A stretch of DNA of 64,000 nt from Pseudomonas cavernae (GTDB taxonomy: Bacteria > Pseudomonadota > Gammaproteobacteria > Pseudomonadales > Pseudomonadaceae): the NCBI RefSeq assembly GCF_003595175.1, contig NZ_CP032419.1, forward strand, positions 1,364,001-1,428,000. Direction: 5' to 3'. The position numbers and the translations under genes were made by a program. Below, piece by piece: positions 27,483 through 35,529 of this stretch. Every line of letters begins with the position of its first letter. Position 1 is the stretch's first letter. The notes under the pieces are model-generated. The model made no database searches, was not told the origin of the DNA, and saw nothing but the letters and a program-made list of their open reading frames with translations.

Positions 27483-29270
27483 TCACCCCAGCCGGCGCGC
27501 CGTCACTGGACTGTCCTCGGCATACAGGCTTTCCAGCAACTCGGCGAAATGCCGCTCGATCAGCGGGCGTTTGAGCTTCTGGGTCGGCGTCAGCTCGTCC
27601 TCGTCCTGACTGAGCAGGCGCGGTAGCAGGGCCCAGGCCTTGATCCGCTCGACCTGCGCCAGTTCGGCGTTGACCTCATCGATATGCGCCTGCAGCTCGC
27701 TCCGCAGCGCCGGCGCCTGCAGCCAGTCGGCATGGCCGCCGCCCAGCCCCAGCCGGCGTGCCCAGGCGGCCAGGCGTTCCGGGTCGAGGGCGAGCAGGGC
27801 GGCGAGGTACTTGCGCCGGTCGCCATGCACCAGCGCCTGCTCGACCAGCGGCTGCTGCTTGAGGCGCGCCTCGATGGCGCTCGGCGCGATGTTCTTGCCG
27901 CCGGCGGTGATGATCAGCTCCTTCTTGCGCCCGGTCAGCCACAGGTAGCCGTCCGCGTCGATCCGGCCGAGGTCGCCGCTGCGCAGCCAGCCGTCTGCGC
28001 TGAAGGTCTCGGCGGTCTTCTCCGGTTGGCCGAAATAGCCCTGGAACACCAAGGGCCCGCGCACCAGCACCTCGCCATCGTCGGCGATGCGCAGCTCGGT
28101 GCCCGACAGCGCCCTGCCGACCGAGCCGGCCTTGGCGATGCCCGCCTCGTTGCTGGTCAGGAAGGCGGTGGATTCCGACATGCCCCAGCCTTCGCGCAGC
28201 GGCAGGCCGAGCGCGGCGTAGAACTCGACCAAATGCGCATCCAGCGGCGCACCGCCGCCGACCAAGGTGCGGATGCGCGCGCCGAATAGCTTGGTGCGCA
28301 GCTTATCGAGCACCAGACGGCGGGCCAGCCAGCCGCTCAGCGCGTTGCCCTGGCCGCGGGCGCGCCGTGCCCCGGTCGCTAAGGCCCAGTCGAACAGGCG
28401 CTGCTTGCCGGGCGGCAGGGCGGCGCGTTGGGCCTTGACCGCGGCGTGGAACTTCTCGAACAGGCGCGGCACGCTGCCGAAGAAGTCCGGCTGCACCTCG
28501 GCCAGCGCCCGCTGGATGTCGTTGAGATCTGGCACATAGGCGGCCTGCGCGCCGGCCCAGAGGCGCTGGTAGTGGCCGATCACCCGTTCGCCGACATGCG
28601 CCATGGGCAGGAAGGCGACGCTGGTATAGCGCCCGGTGGCGACTTGGTACTGGCTAATGAAGGCCAGCAGATTGGCATGGCCGAGCATCGCCGCCTTCGG
28701 CTCGCCGGTGGTGCCGGAGGTAAACACCAGATTGGCCAGCGACTGCGGGCCGAGCGCCCGCCAGCGCTGTTCCAGCTGGTCGGCGGGGATACGTTCGGCG
28801 CCAGCGCGGAACTGCTCGAGAGGCACATGGCCGCTACCGGCCAGGGCTTCATCGATACACACCACGCTCAGGCCGTCTTCGTGCAACGGCAGGGCCTGGC
28901 TGGAGTGCTCGACGAACAGCAGGCGACAGCCGGCGCGTTGCAGTTGCTGCGCCGCCTGGTTGGGGCTGAGGCTGGGATACAGGCCGACGCTGACCGCGCC
29001 GACGTTGAGGATGGCGAAATCCAACAGGCTCCACTCGACTCGGGTGCGACTCCAGATCGCCACCCGGTCGCCGGGCTTTACGCCGTGGGCGATCAGGGCG
29101 CGGGCGAGCCGATTGGCTTGCGCGGCGACTTCGCCCCAGCTCAGGCTTTGCCAGCGGCCGTCGTGCAGGCGCTGTTGGGTGGCCGGCCAATCCGGCGTGG
29201 TCGCCGCGCGCCAGGCGAGCAGCGCGGGGATGCTGGGCAGGTCGTGGGGCGGTTGCGGTACTGCGCTCAT
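27483..29270 (-). CDS. AMP-dependent acyl-CoA synthetase
   Basis: The 595-residue ANL-superfamily ligase would activate a fatty or aromatic acid to acyl-AMP and then acyl-CoA. The P-loop-like motif TSGTTGEPKAAMLGH lies near residue 180, GWGMSES near 362, and the DGWLRSGDLGRID hinge region near 425. RKKELIITAGGKNIAPSAIE follows near 452. The form is closest to long-chain FadD/FAA1-type enzymes. The start has GGAG seven bases upstream; an ATG 11 codons earlier is less well placed. It lies downstream of a crotonase gene on the same strand. Confidence 0.92.
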   Translation of the reverse strand: MSAVPQPPHDLPSIPALLAWRAATTPDWPATQQRLHDGRWQSLSWGEVAAQANRLARALIAHGVKPGDRVAIWSRTRVEWSLLDFAILNVGAVSVGLYPSLSPNQAAQQLQRAGCRLLFVEHSSQALPLHEDGLSVVCIDEALAGSGHVPLEQFRAGAERIPADQLEQRWRALGPQSLANLVFTSGTTGEPKAAMLGHANLLAFISQYQVATGRYTSVAFLPMAHVGERVIGHYQRLWAGAQAAYVPDLNDIQRALAEVQPDFFGSVPRLFEKFHAAVKAQRAALPPGKQRLFDWALATGARRARGQGNALSGWLARRLVLDKLRTKLFGARIRTLVGGGAPLDAHLVEFYAALGLPLREGWGMSESTAFLTSNEAGIAKAGSVGRALSGTELRIADDGEVLVRGPLVFQGYFGQPEKTAETFSADGWLRSGDLGRIDADGYLWLTGRKKELIITAGGKNIAPSAIEARLKQQPLVEQALVHGDRRKYLAALLALDPERLAAWARRLGLGGGHADWLQAPALRSELQAHIDEVNAELAQVERIKAWALLPRLLSQDEDELTPTQKLKRPLIERHFAELLESLYAEDSPVTARRLG

Positions 29271-29304
29271 CGAACACTCCTTATTCGCTGCTTGGCTAAA
29301 CACT

Positions 29305-29380
29305 GTAGGGCGGGTTAGCCGCGTAGCGGCGTAACCCGCCGAGGACCTGGTGGGTTACGCCTTCGGCTAACCCACCCTAC
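29305..29380. repeat. Inverted repeat, GTGGGTTACGCC family, copy 2
   Basis: The element reads GTAGGGCGGGTTAGCCGCGT on the left and TTACGCCTTCGGCTAACCC then ACCCTAC on the right, as at 14751. It separates the acyl-CoA synthetase and crotonase genes. Confidence 0.85.
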
Positions 29381-29463
29381 GGCTGTGTCTTCCTCCCCTC
29401 GCCCTCCTTTCTTTTATGGAGCAGGGGAGAGGGGACTGTCCGAGTGACGGATGAGGCGCGCTG

Positions 29464-30297
29464 TCAGGGAATTGGCTGCCCCGAATCGCGCTCGCGCACC
29501 GCCTGATTGAAGCCGACTTCCTCGCAACGCGCCTTGAAGCGCACGCCTTCCGGGCTGTGGCGGGTGATGCCGTCGAACAGCGTGGCGAACATCTGCGTGC
29601 TCTCCAGGCCCATGTTGTGGAAGGACTGGTTGATCATCAGCTTCTGCATCATCAGCTGGTTCTTGGGGATGCCCTGCATGCGCCCGACCAGCGCATCCAC
29701 CGCCGCATCCAGCTCGGCCAGCGGCACGCTCTGGTAGACCAGGCCGAGGCGCTGAGCCTCGCGGCCGTCGATCAGGTCGCCGGTCAGCAGCATGCGCTTG
29801 GCCTTCTCGGCACCGAGGCGATAGACCCACATGGCCGTGGTCGGGCAGCCCCAGACCCGCGCCGGCGGGTAACCGATCTGCGCCTCCTCGGCCATCACGA
29901 TCAGGTCGCAGCACAGCGCGATGTCGCTGCCGCCAGCCACCGCCGGGCCGTTGACCTTGGCGACCACCGGCTTGTAGCTGCGGAACAGGCTCATGAACTG
30001 CTCAGTGTTCCGCTTCATCAGCGCGTAGTCGACCATCGGGTCCCAGGGCATTTCCTGGCTGCCATAGACGCCACGCGGGTTCTCGGCGAAGAACTTGAGG
30101 TCGTAGCCGCTGCAGAAGCCGCGCCCGGCGCCGGTGAGGACGATGACATGCACGCCGTCGTCGGCATTGGCGCGGGCCACGGCGGCGGCGATGTCGTCGG
30201 GCATGCGGTCGTCGATGGCGTTGAGGCGCTCGGGGCGGTTGAGGGTGAGGGTGGCCACGCGGCCGGTGACGCTGTAATGCACGGTGGATTCGGTCAT
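29464..30297 (-). CDS. Crotonase/enoyl-CoA hydratase family protein
   Basis: The 277-residue crotonase has the CoA-binding [15 protein letters not shown] near residue 55 and the second oxyanion segment [15 protein letters not shown] near 118. It then has [11 protein letters not shown] near 140, where the usual acidic catalytic position deviates from classical hydratases. Reaction type (hydratase, isomerase or hydrolase) cannot be fixed. It is divergent from a TetR gene with a palindrome in the gap and probably works with the acyl-CoA synthetase downstream. Confidence 0.9.
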   Translation of the reverse strand: MTESTVHYSVTGRVATLTLNRPERLNAIDDRMPDDIAAAVARANADDGVHVIVLTGAGRGFCSGYDLKFFAENPRGVYGSQEMPWDPMVDYALMKRNTEQFMSLFRSYKPVVAKVNGPAVAGGSDIALCCDLIVMAEEAQIGYPPARVWGCPTTAMWVYRLGAEKAKRMLLTGDLIDGREAQRLGLVYQSVPLAELDAAVDALVGRMQGIPKNQLMMQKLMINQSFHNMGLESTQMFATLFDGITRHSPEGVRFKARCEEVGFNQAVRERDSGQPIP

Positions 30298-30356
30298 GGC
30301 GGAAGGCTCCGGCGATTATTTTTGTGGTGCGGCTTGGCACCGCTGAAGAAATAAGT

Positions 30357-30372
30357 AAACTGAATTCACTTT
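30357..30372. promoter_or_regulatory. Putative operator between crotonase and TetR genes
   Basis: AAACTGAATTCACTTT is a 16-bp palindrome with one mismatched pair, centred on GAATTC. It sits in the 104-base divergent gap, 60 bases from the crotonase start and 30 from the TetR start, which suits autoregulation by the TetR protein. Confidence 0.55.
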
Positions 30373-30401
30373 TATTGTCTAGCAATTTATCGAGTGCAGT
30401 G

Positions 30402-30995
30402 ATGGCCGATCTTTCCCCCAAAGCCCTGAAAACCCGCGCCGGCCTGCTGGATGCGGCCCGCAGCGAACTCTTGGAGCAGGGCGGCGGCCTGGAAGTCGGC
30501 CGGGTGGCCGAGCGTGCCGGTGTGTCGGTCGGGCTGATCTACCGCTACTTCAACTCGCGCGCCGGGCTGCTGGCGGCGGTGGCCGAGGACTTCTACGACC
30601 GCTACCAGGAACAGGTGATGGCCGCCGATCCGCTGCCGGATGCGGCCGACTGGTCCAGCCGTGAGGAGCAGCGCACCCGTCGTGCGGTGGACTTCGTCTA
30701 CGCCGAGCCGCTGGCGCCGCTGGTGCTGGTCAGCCTGGCGCGCGAACCGGAAGTCGCCGCGCTGGAGGCCCAGCGCACCGCCGAAAACGTCCGCCAGGGC
30801 GCCGACAACATCCGCCGCGGCCAGGCCGCCGGCCAGCTCAATGCCGGCCTCGACCCGGAGCTGGTGTCGGCGATGATCTTAGGCGGCATGCATCAGGCGC
30901 TGCTCGAAGCTTTGGGGCGCAACCCGCGCCCGGCCGCCGAGCAGCTGGCGCGGCAACTTTGGCACTTTATTCGCGGGGCCTTGGCGCCGCTCTGA
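30402..30995 (+). CDS. TetR/AcrR family transcriptional regulator
   Basis: This 197-residue regulator has a TetR helix-turn-helix (RAGLLDAARSELLEQGG near 12, then AGVSVGLIYRYFNSRAGLL near 39). It is divergent from the crotonase and acyl-CoA synthetase genes, with a palindrome in between, so it is a good candidate regulator of acyl-CoA metabolism there. The ATG at 30402 is preferred because the upstream in-frame sequence runs through the operator. Confidence 0.9.
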   Translation: MADLSPKALKTRAGLLDAARSELLEQGGGLEVGRVAERAGVSVGLIYRYFNSRAGLLAAVAEDFYDRYQEQVMAADPLPDAADWSSREEQRTRRAVDFVYAEPLAPLVLVSLAREPEVAALEAQRTAENVRQGADNIRRGQAAGQLNAGLDPELVSAMILGGMHQALLEALGRNPRPAAEQLARQLWHFIRGALAPL

Positions 30996-30998
30996 TCG

Positions 30999-31022
30999 GT
31001 AGCCCGGATGCCTCCGGGCTAC
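30999..31022. repeat. Short palindrome GTAGCCCGGATG...CATCCGGGCTAC type
   Basis: Arms GTAGCCCGGA and TCCGGGCTAC form a near-perfect hairpin just after the TetR stop. The same motif appears at 54434 and, as one arm plus loop, near 35480. It may act as a terminator-like structure. Confidence 0.75.
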
Positions 31023-31026
31023 GACC

Positions 31027-31133
31027 GTAGGTTGGCGTTGAGCGCAGCGATACCCAACAAGCGGCGGATCGGGCTGCGAAAGGGATCGCCGGATGGCGGA
31101 GAGATGGGTATCGCGTTGCTCAACCCATCCTAC
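31027..31133. repeat. Inverted repeat, TTGAGCGCAGCGATACCCA family
   Basis: The left arm GTAGGTTGGCGTTGAGCGCA and the right arm GTTGCTCAACCCATCCTAC enclose about 50 bases. It directly follows the short palindrome at 30999. The Rieske gene starts 65 bases after it. Confidence 0.85.
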
Positions 31134-31197
31134 GCAGAGCCTTGGCACCCAACCACGAGCTGAAAGGCTCCGACAAAACAACAAACAGGAGACCACC

Positions 31198-32346
31198 ATG
31201 CAGCACGCCACCCAGGTCGAACTGCTCAAACGCACCCTGGCCCTGATCGAACAAGGCCAGACCGACTGCGCGCCGGCGCCCTCGGCGCTGCCGGTGGATG
31301 TCTATCTGGATGCAGAGCGCTACCGCCGCGAGCGCGAAGAAATCCTCCGTCGCGAGCCGGTGCTGGTGGCGCGCTCCAGCGAGATCGCCGCCGGCCACTT
31401 CCTCACCCGCGAGCTGCTCGCGCCGCTGCTGCTGAGCCGCGACGAGCAGGGCCGCCTGCGCGGCTTCCTCAACGTCTGCAAGCATCGCGGCACCCAGTTG
31501 GTTGGCGAGGCCAGCGGCAAGAACCGGGTGTTCGTCTGCCCCTATCACGCCTGGGCCTACAACCCGGACGGCCAGCTGCGCGGCATCCCCCACGGCTACG
31601 GCTTCGAGGGCATCGACCGCGCCTGCCTGAACCTCACTGAAGTGCCGGTGGCCGAGCGTTTCGGCGCGGTGTGGGTGCGGTTGTCGCCGGGGCCGGCGTT
31701 GGACCTGGAGGCCTTCTTCGGCCCAGAGATCCTCGCCGACTTCGACAGCTTCGGCCTCGACGAGCATGTGATCTTCGACCCGCGCGACATTCGCCGGCCG
31801 GTCAACTGGAAGCTGACCATCGACACCTTCCTCGAGAACTACCACGTGCAGAAGGCCCACCAGGCCACCATCGACCACCTGTTCTGGCCCAACCTCGGGC
31901 TGTTCGAGCGCTTCGGCCGGCACATCCGCAACTACTACGTGAAGCGCAACCTGCGCGACATCCTCGACCAGCCGGAAAGCGCCTGGAATCTGCGCCGCCA
32001 CGGCAACCTGCTGTATTTCCTCTGGCCCAACACCCTGGTGCTGGTCGAGCCGGACCACATCGACTTCTCCAGCGTCTATCCCGATGGCCCGCTGGCCACC
32101 CGCGTGCTCGGCCACACCCTGCTCAGCGAGCAGCCGGCCAGCGACAAGGCGCGGCGCTACTTCGAGAAGAACAACGAGATCCTCTATTCCGCCCTGGAAG
32201 AGGATTTCGCCCTGGCCGCGCGGGTGCAGACCGGCATCCAGGCCGGCGCCAGCGACCGCCTCTGGCATGGCCGCTTCGAGCCGGCGCTGAAGTGGTTCCA
32301 CCAGAGCCTGGACGAGGCGTTGGGCGATAAGCGGGTGATCGAGTAG
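31198..32346 (+). CDS. Rieske-type aromatic ring-hydroxylating oxygenase, alpha subunit
   Basis: The 382-residue oxygenase has the Rieske cluster motif CKHRG near residue 86 and CPYHAW near 106, binding [2Fe-2S] through two Cys and two His. In the catalytic domain, ENYHVQKAHQATID near 215 supplies the mononuclear iron histidines. It would insert oxygen into an aromatic or quaternary-amine substrate that the sequence does not identify. No beta subunit, ferredoxin or reductase gene is adjacent, so its electron donor must be encoded elsewhere. AGGAGA precedes the ATG. Confidence 0.92.
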   Translation: MQHATQVELLKRTLALIEQGQTDCAPAPSALPVDVYLDAERYRREREEILRREPVLVARSSEIAAGHFLTRELLAPLLLSRDEQGRLRGFLNVCKHRGTQLVGEASGKNRVFVCPYHAWAYNPDGQLRGIPHGYGFEGIDRACLNLTEVPVAERFGAVWVRLSPGPALDLEAFFGPEILADFDSFGLDEHVIFDPRDIRRPVNWKLTIDTFLENYHVQKAHQATIDHLFWPNLGLFERFGRHIRNYYVKRNLRDILDQPESAWNLRRHGNLLYFLWPNTLVLVEPDHIDFSSVYPDGPLATRVLGHTLLSEQPASDKARRYFEKNNEILYSALEEDFALAARVQTGIQAGASDRLWHGRFEPALKWFHQSLDEALGDKRVIE

Positions 32347-32415
32347 GGATGTTGCTGCCGGGCGGCAGCGGGGATGCTGGCCACGTATACTCGCCGTTTT
32401 TCGCGAGTCCCTGCC

Positions 32416-32883
32416 ATGAGCAACAAGAGATACGCCTGTATCGGCCTGAGCAATCCCAAGTCGCCGTCGAATGTCGGAGCGATCATGCGCGCCGCCGGCT
32501 GTTATGGCGTCAGTTCGGTGTTCTACACCGGTACCCGCTACGATCGGGCCAAGGACTTCATCACCGACACCAAGAAGGTCCACCAGGACATTCCGCTGAT
32601 CAATATCGACGACCTGCGCAAGATCCTCCCGCTCGGCTGTACGCCGGTCGCCGTGGAGCTGGTCGAAGGCGCTCGCGCGTTGCCGACCTACACCCACCCG
32701 GACCGGGCGCTGTATATCTTCGGCGCGGAAGACGGCTCGCTGAGCAAAGAGATTCGCGACTGGTGCGAAGACGTGATCTACATCCCCACCAACGGCTGTA
32801 TGAACCTCGCCGCCACGGTCAACGTGGTGCTCTACGACCGCCTGGCCAAGGGCAGCAACACCCGCTCCGGGCCACAGTTCTAG
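32416..32883 (+). CDS. SpoU/TrmH-family RNA methyltransferase
   Basis: This 155-residue SPOUT methyltransferase has the three family motifs: NPKSPSNVGAIMRAAGC near residue 13, ALYIFGAEDGSLSKE near 96, and IPTNGCMNLAATVNVVLYD near 120. The last forms the trefoil-knot SAM site. Short SPOUT proteins of this kind usually 2'-O-methylate tRNA or rRNA; the target is not identifiable. The ATG at 32416 matches the family N-terminus. Confidence 0.92.
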   Translation: MSNKRYACIGLSNPKSPSNVGAIMRAAGCYGVSSVFYTGTRYDRAKDFITDTKKVHQDIPLINIDDLRKILPLGCTPVAVELVEGARALPTYTHPDRALYIFGAEDGSLSKEIRDWCEDVIYIPTNGCMNLAATVNVVLYDRLAKGSNTRSGPQF

Positions 32884-32916
32884 CCGCTGAGCAAGCCAAG
32901 GAGCCGCCGGCTGGCG

Positions 32917-32949
32917 GTGATGGGTAGCGCCGGCTCAACCCATCCGACG
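32917..32949. repeat. Degenerate half of the TTGAGCGCAGCGATACCCA repeat
   Basis: The segment TGATGGGTAGCGCCGGCTCA and the following ACCCATCC resemble one arm of the family found at 31027 and elsewhere. The partner arm is missing. Confidence 0.5.
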
Positions 32950-33065
32950 AACCGAGCGGTCGCGGCGGTGCTATAACCTGACCTAAAAGACAAGAAACCG
33001 AGCGGCGGTGCTACTCGGCCCGCCGGCAAGCAGGTAAACTGCGCGCCGCTGTCCATCCCGGGCGG

Positions 33066-33099
33066 AATGGGTTCCCTAACCCCATCGATCAAAAAGGTC
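33066..33099 (+). promoter_or_regulatory. preQ1 class-I riboswitch controlling yhhQ
   Basis: Just before yhhQ the leader has TGGG pairing with CCCA (33068-33071 with 33081-33084), a C-rich loop, the AACCCC segment, and an A-rich tail AAAAAGG. This lines up almost base for base with the Thermoanaerobacter preQ1-I aptamer, including the C before the stem's 3' strand that pairs with the ligand. The loop CCC can pair with GG at 33096-33097. That GG is also the Shine-Dalgarno, eight bases from the ATG, so ligand binding would repress translation. Confidence 0.85.
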
Positions 33100-33104
33100 T
33101 GCCA

Positions 33105-33758
33105 ATGACTCTGCTTTCCCCGCAACGCCGGCGCCTGGCGCTCGGCGCCCTGATCGCGTTCCACATCCTGATCATCATCGCCAGCAACTATCTGGTGCAG
33201 CTGCCGATCACCCTGTTCGGCTGGCACACCACCTGGGGCGCGTTCAGCTTTCCGTTCATCTTCCTGGCCACCGACCTGACCGTGCGCCTGCTCGGCAAGC
33301 AGTCGGCGCGGCAGGTGATCGCCCGGGTGATGCTGCCGGCGCTGTTGGTCTCCTACGGGGTCTCGGTGCTGTTCCAGGAGGCGGAGTTCCGCGGCCTGGG
33401 CGCGCTGCTGCAGTTCAACGAGTTCGTCCTGCGCATCTCCCTGGCCAGCTTCCTCGCCTACGTGTTCGGCCAAATCCTCGACATCCAGGTGTTCGACCGC
33501 CTGCGCCGTCTGCCGCAGTGGTGGATCGCGCCGAGCCTGTCCACCGTGGTCGGCAACCTGCTGGACACCTTCGTGTTCTTCGCGGTGGCCTTTTGGCACA
33601 GCAGCAACCCCTTCATGGCCGAGCACTGGGTGGAGATCGCCACGGTGGACTACGGCGTCAAGCTGACGGTCAGCCTGGTGCTGTTCGTGCCGCTCTACGG
33701 TGTGCTGCTCAATGCCCTGCTGCGCCTGTTGGCCGGACGCACAACGGCGACCGCCTGA
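33105..33758 (+). CDS. yhhQ: Queuosine precursor transporter YhhQ
   Basis: YhhQ imports preQ0/preQ1, precursors of the tRNA base queuosine. The 217-residue protein has about six membrane helices and matches the family through SNYLVQLPITLFGWHTTWGAF near residue 26, FPFIFLATDLTVRL near 49, and PSLSTVVGNLLDTFVFF near 140. The preQ1 riboswitch in its leader supports the function strongly. Part of its 3' end is duplicated at 36557-36725. Confidence 0.95.
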   Translation: MTLLSPQRRRLALGALIAFHILIIIASNYLVQLPITLFGWHTTWGAFSFPFIFLATDLTVRLLGKQSARQVIARVMLPALLVSYGVSVLFQEAEFRGLGALLQFNEFVLRISLASFLAYVFGQILDIQVFDRLRRLPQWWIAPSLSTVVGNLLDTFVFFAVAFWHSSNPFMAEHWVEIATVDYGVKLTVSLVLFVPLYGVLLNALLRLLAGRTTATA

Positions 33759-33834
33759 TAGGTTTACCGACCTTCTGCTCAGGCGTCTTACCCCCCTCTC
33801 CCGTTTGCGGGGGAGGGGACTGCTCCCGAATTTT

Positions 33835-34430
33835 TCAATCGAACTTGACCAGGTTGAGCGCCGGCAGTGGCCCGCCGGGAAACTGCGCCAGACGCCCGCC
33901 TGCGCCCAGCGAGCCGAGATCGATGGGGAAGAAGCCGAGCCGCTCGATCAACTGCGCGACTGTCGCTTTCGCCCCGGCGTCGTTGCCGGAGAGAAACAGC
34001 ACGCGGCGACCGCCTTCGCCCCGTGGGTCGCCGGCGAGCAGGGCGGGGCTGAGGTGGTTGAAGGCCTTGACCAGCCGCGCGCCGGGCAGCAGTTCGGCCA
34101 CCACCTTGCTGGAGGCGCGGCCGCCGAGGTCGATGGCCTCGAAGCGCGGCGCCTCGATCGGGTTGTTGGTGTCGATGACGATGCGTCCGCTCCACGGGCC
34201 AAGGCCAGCGCAGCGGGCAGCTTCGACCAGTTCACCGCGAGGAACACTAGGTCCGCCTGCGCGGCTTGCGCGGCGCTCACCGCTTGGACCCGCGGGCCGA
34301 GCCGTTCGACCAGCGCGGCCAGGCTCTGCGCTCCGCGGCTGTTGGCGATGGCGACGTCGATCCCGGTGGCGGCCAGGGCTTTGGCGATGGCCGAGCCGAT
34401 GGCGCCGGCGCCGATGATGGCAATGTTCAT
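33835..34430 (-). pseudogene. NADPH-dependent F420-reductase-like gene, frameshifted
   Basis: The N-terminal part (frame from 34430) gives a Rossmann start MNIAIIGAGAIGSAIAKALA through AVNWSKLPAAL. Near 34195-34215 the frame breaks. The second frame then continues GPWSGRIVIDTNNPIEAP, GGRASSKVVAELLPGARLVKAFNHL and PGGPLPALNLVKFD, ending at 33835. The joined product would be about 198 residues, as expected for this family of NAD(P)-binding reductases. A one-base loss inside the CTGGCCTTGGCC stretch explains it; a sequencing error is the alternative. Its 3' end is duplicated at about 36683-36725. Confidence 0.8.
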
Positions 34431-34456
34431 GACGAATCACTCCTGCGCATGATGAA

Positions 34457-35188
34457 TCAGGCGGTAAAGCCGCCATCGACCAACAGTTCGGCGCCGCTGA
34501 CGAACGCGGCCTGCGGGCTGGCGAGGTAGGCGACCGCGGCGGCGATGCCCTCACCGCTGCCATAGCGGCCGACCGCGATGCTCGGCTTGACGAAATCGGC
34601 GACCGGGCCGTCGGCCGGGTTCATGTCGCTGTCGGTCGGCCCCGGATGCGCGGTGTTGACCGTGATCCCGCGCGGGCCGAGGTCGCGCACCAGGCCGCGC
34701 GTGAAGCCGGCCACCGCGCCCTTGCTCAGGGTGTAGGCCGAGGCGGTGGCGAAGGCGGCGTACTGCACCATCGAGCTGCCGATCTGGATGATCCGTCCGC
34801 CCTGGCCCATGTGCCGCAGGGCTTCCTGGGTGGCGACGAACACGCCGGTGACGTTCACCGCGAGGATGCGCTGGAAGTCGGCGAAGGCGATCTCCTCGGG
34901 CGCGCCGAGCACGCTGATGCCGGCGTTGTTGACCAGGATGTCGAGTTTGCCGAAGGTCGCGGCGATCTGGCTGACGGCGGCGCGTACCGCTTCGGGGTTG
35001 CCGGCGTCGGCCTGGATGGCGAGGGCCTGGCCACCGGCGGCAACGATGGCGCCGACCACGGCGTCGGCCTTGTCCTTCGAGGCGTGGTAGGTGATGGCGC
35101 CGCTGGCGCCGTCGGCGGCCAGACGCTTGGCGATGGCCGCGCCGATGCTGCGCGAGGCGCCGGTGACCAGGGCGACTTTGCCTTGCAG
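34457..35188 (-). CDS. Short-chain dehydrogenase/reductase lacking a normal start codon
   Basis: The reading frame encodes a classical SDR: ALVTGASRSIGAAIA (cofactor), NNAG, the catalytic Ser in IGSS and the YTLSK Tyr-x-x-x-Lys, ending LLVDGGFTA. The first in-frame ATG, GTG or TTG is a GTG at 35059, which would delete the TGxxxxIG motif. Upstream, the frame is open from a TAG at 35249-35251 but contains only a CTG (35188), used here as a provisional start. The gene may have lost its start codon, like its frameshifted neighbour, or use a rare start. Confidence 0.7.
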   Translation of the reverse strand: MQGKVALVTGASRSIGAAIAKRLAADGASGAITYHASKDKADAVVGAIVAAGGQALAIQADAGNPEAVRAAVSQIAATFGKLDILVNNAGISVLGAPEEIAFADFQRILAVNVTGVFVATQEALRHMGQGGRIIQIGSSMVQYAAFATASAYTLSKGAVAGFTRGLVRDLGPRGITVNTAHPGPTDSDMNPADGPVADFVKPSIAVGRYGSGEGIAAAVAYLASPQAAFVSGAELLVDGGFTA

Positions 35189-35345
35189 GGGTTGCGGGTT
35201 GCTTGCGTTGTTCGTGCTGGATGCCTCGGGGTGGGTTGGGTGTCGAGGCTATGAAACGCCCATCGACTCCTGCGCAGTAGCGGGTAATGGCTAGAATCAC
35301 TTTCAAGCAATGCTTGAAGACTGTCTGGTGAAGGGCAGGGCTTTT

Positions 35346-35420
35346 TGCAGGAGCGGATTTATCCGCGAACCCGGGATAAAGGCGGTGCCAAGCCTTTCGC
35401 GAATGAATTCGCTCCTACAG
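35346..35420. repeat. REP-like inverted repeat (GCGAATTCATTCGC type)
   Basis: TGCAGGAGCGGATTTATCCG and CGCGAATGAATTCGCTCC face each other; related to 14877. A one-armed CCCGGATTGCATCCGGGCTA motif lies 60 bases downstream. Together they fill most of the 280-base gap before the LysR gene. Confidence 0.8.
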
Positions 35421-35529
35421 GTTCGTAATGTGCTGACAACCCGCAGGGCGGGGCAGCGCCCTGGCCATCTGGATTTCCCGGATTGCATCCGGGCTACGAC
35501 ACCGCCAACCCATGACTGGGACATAGCCC

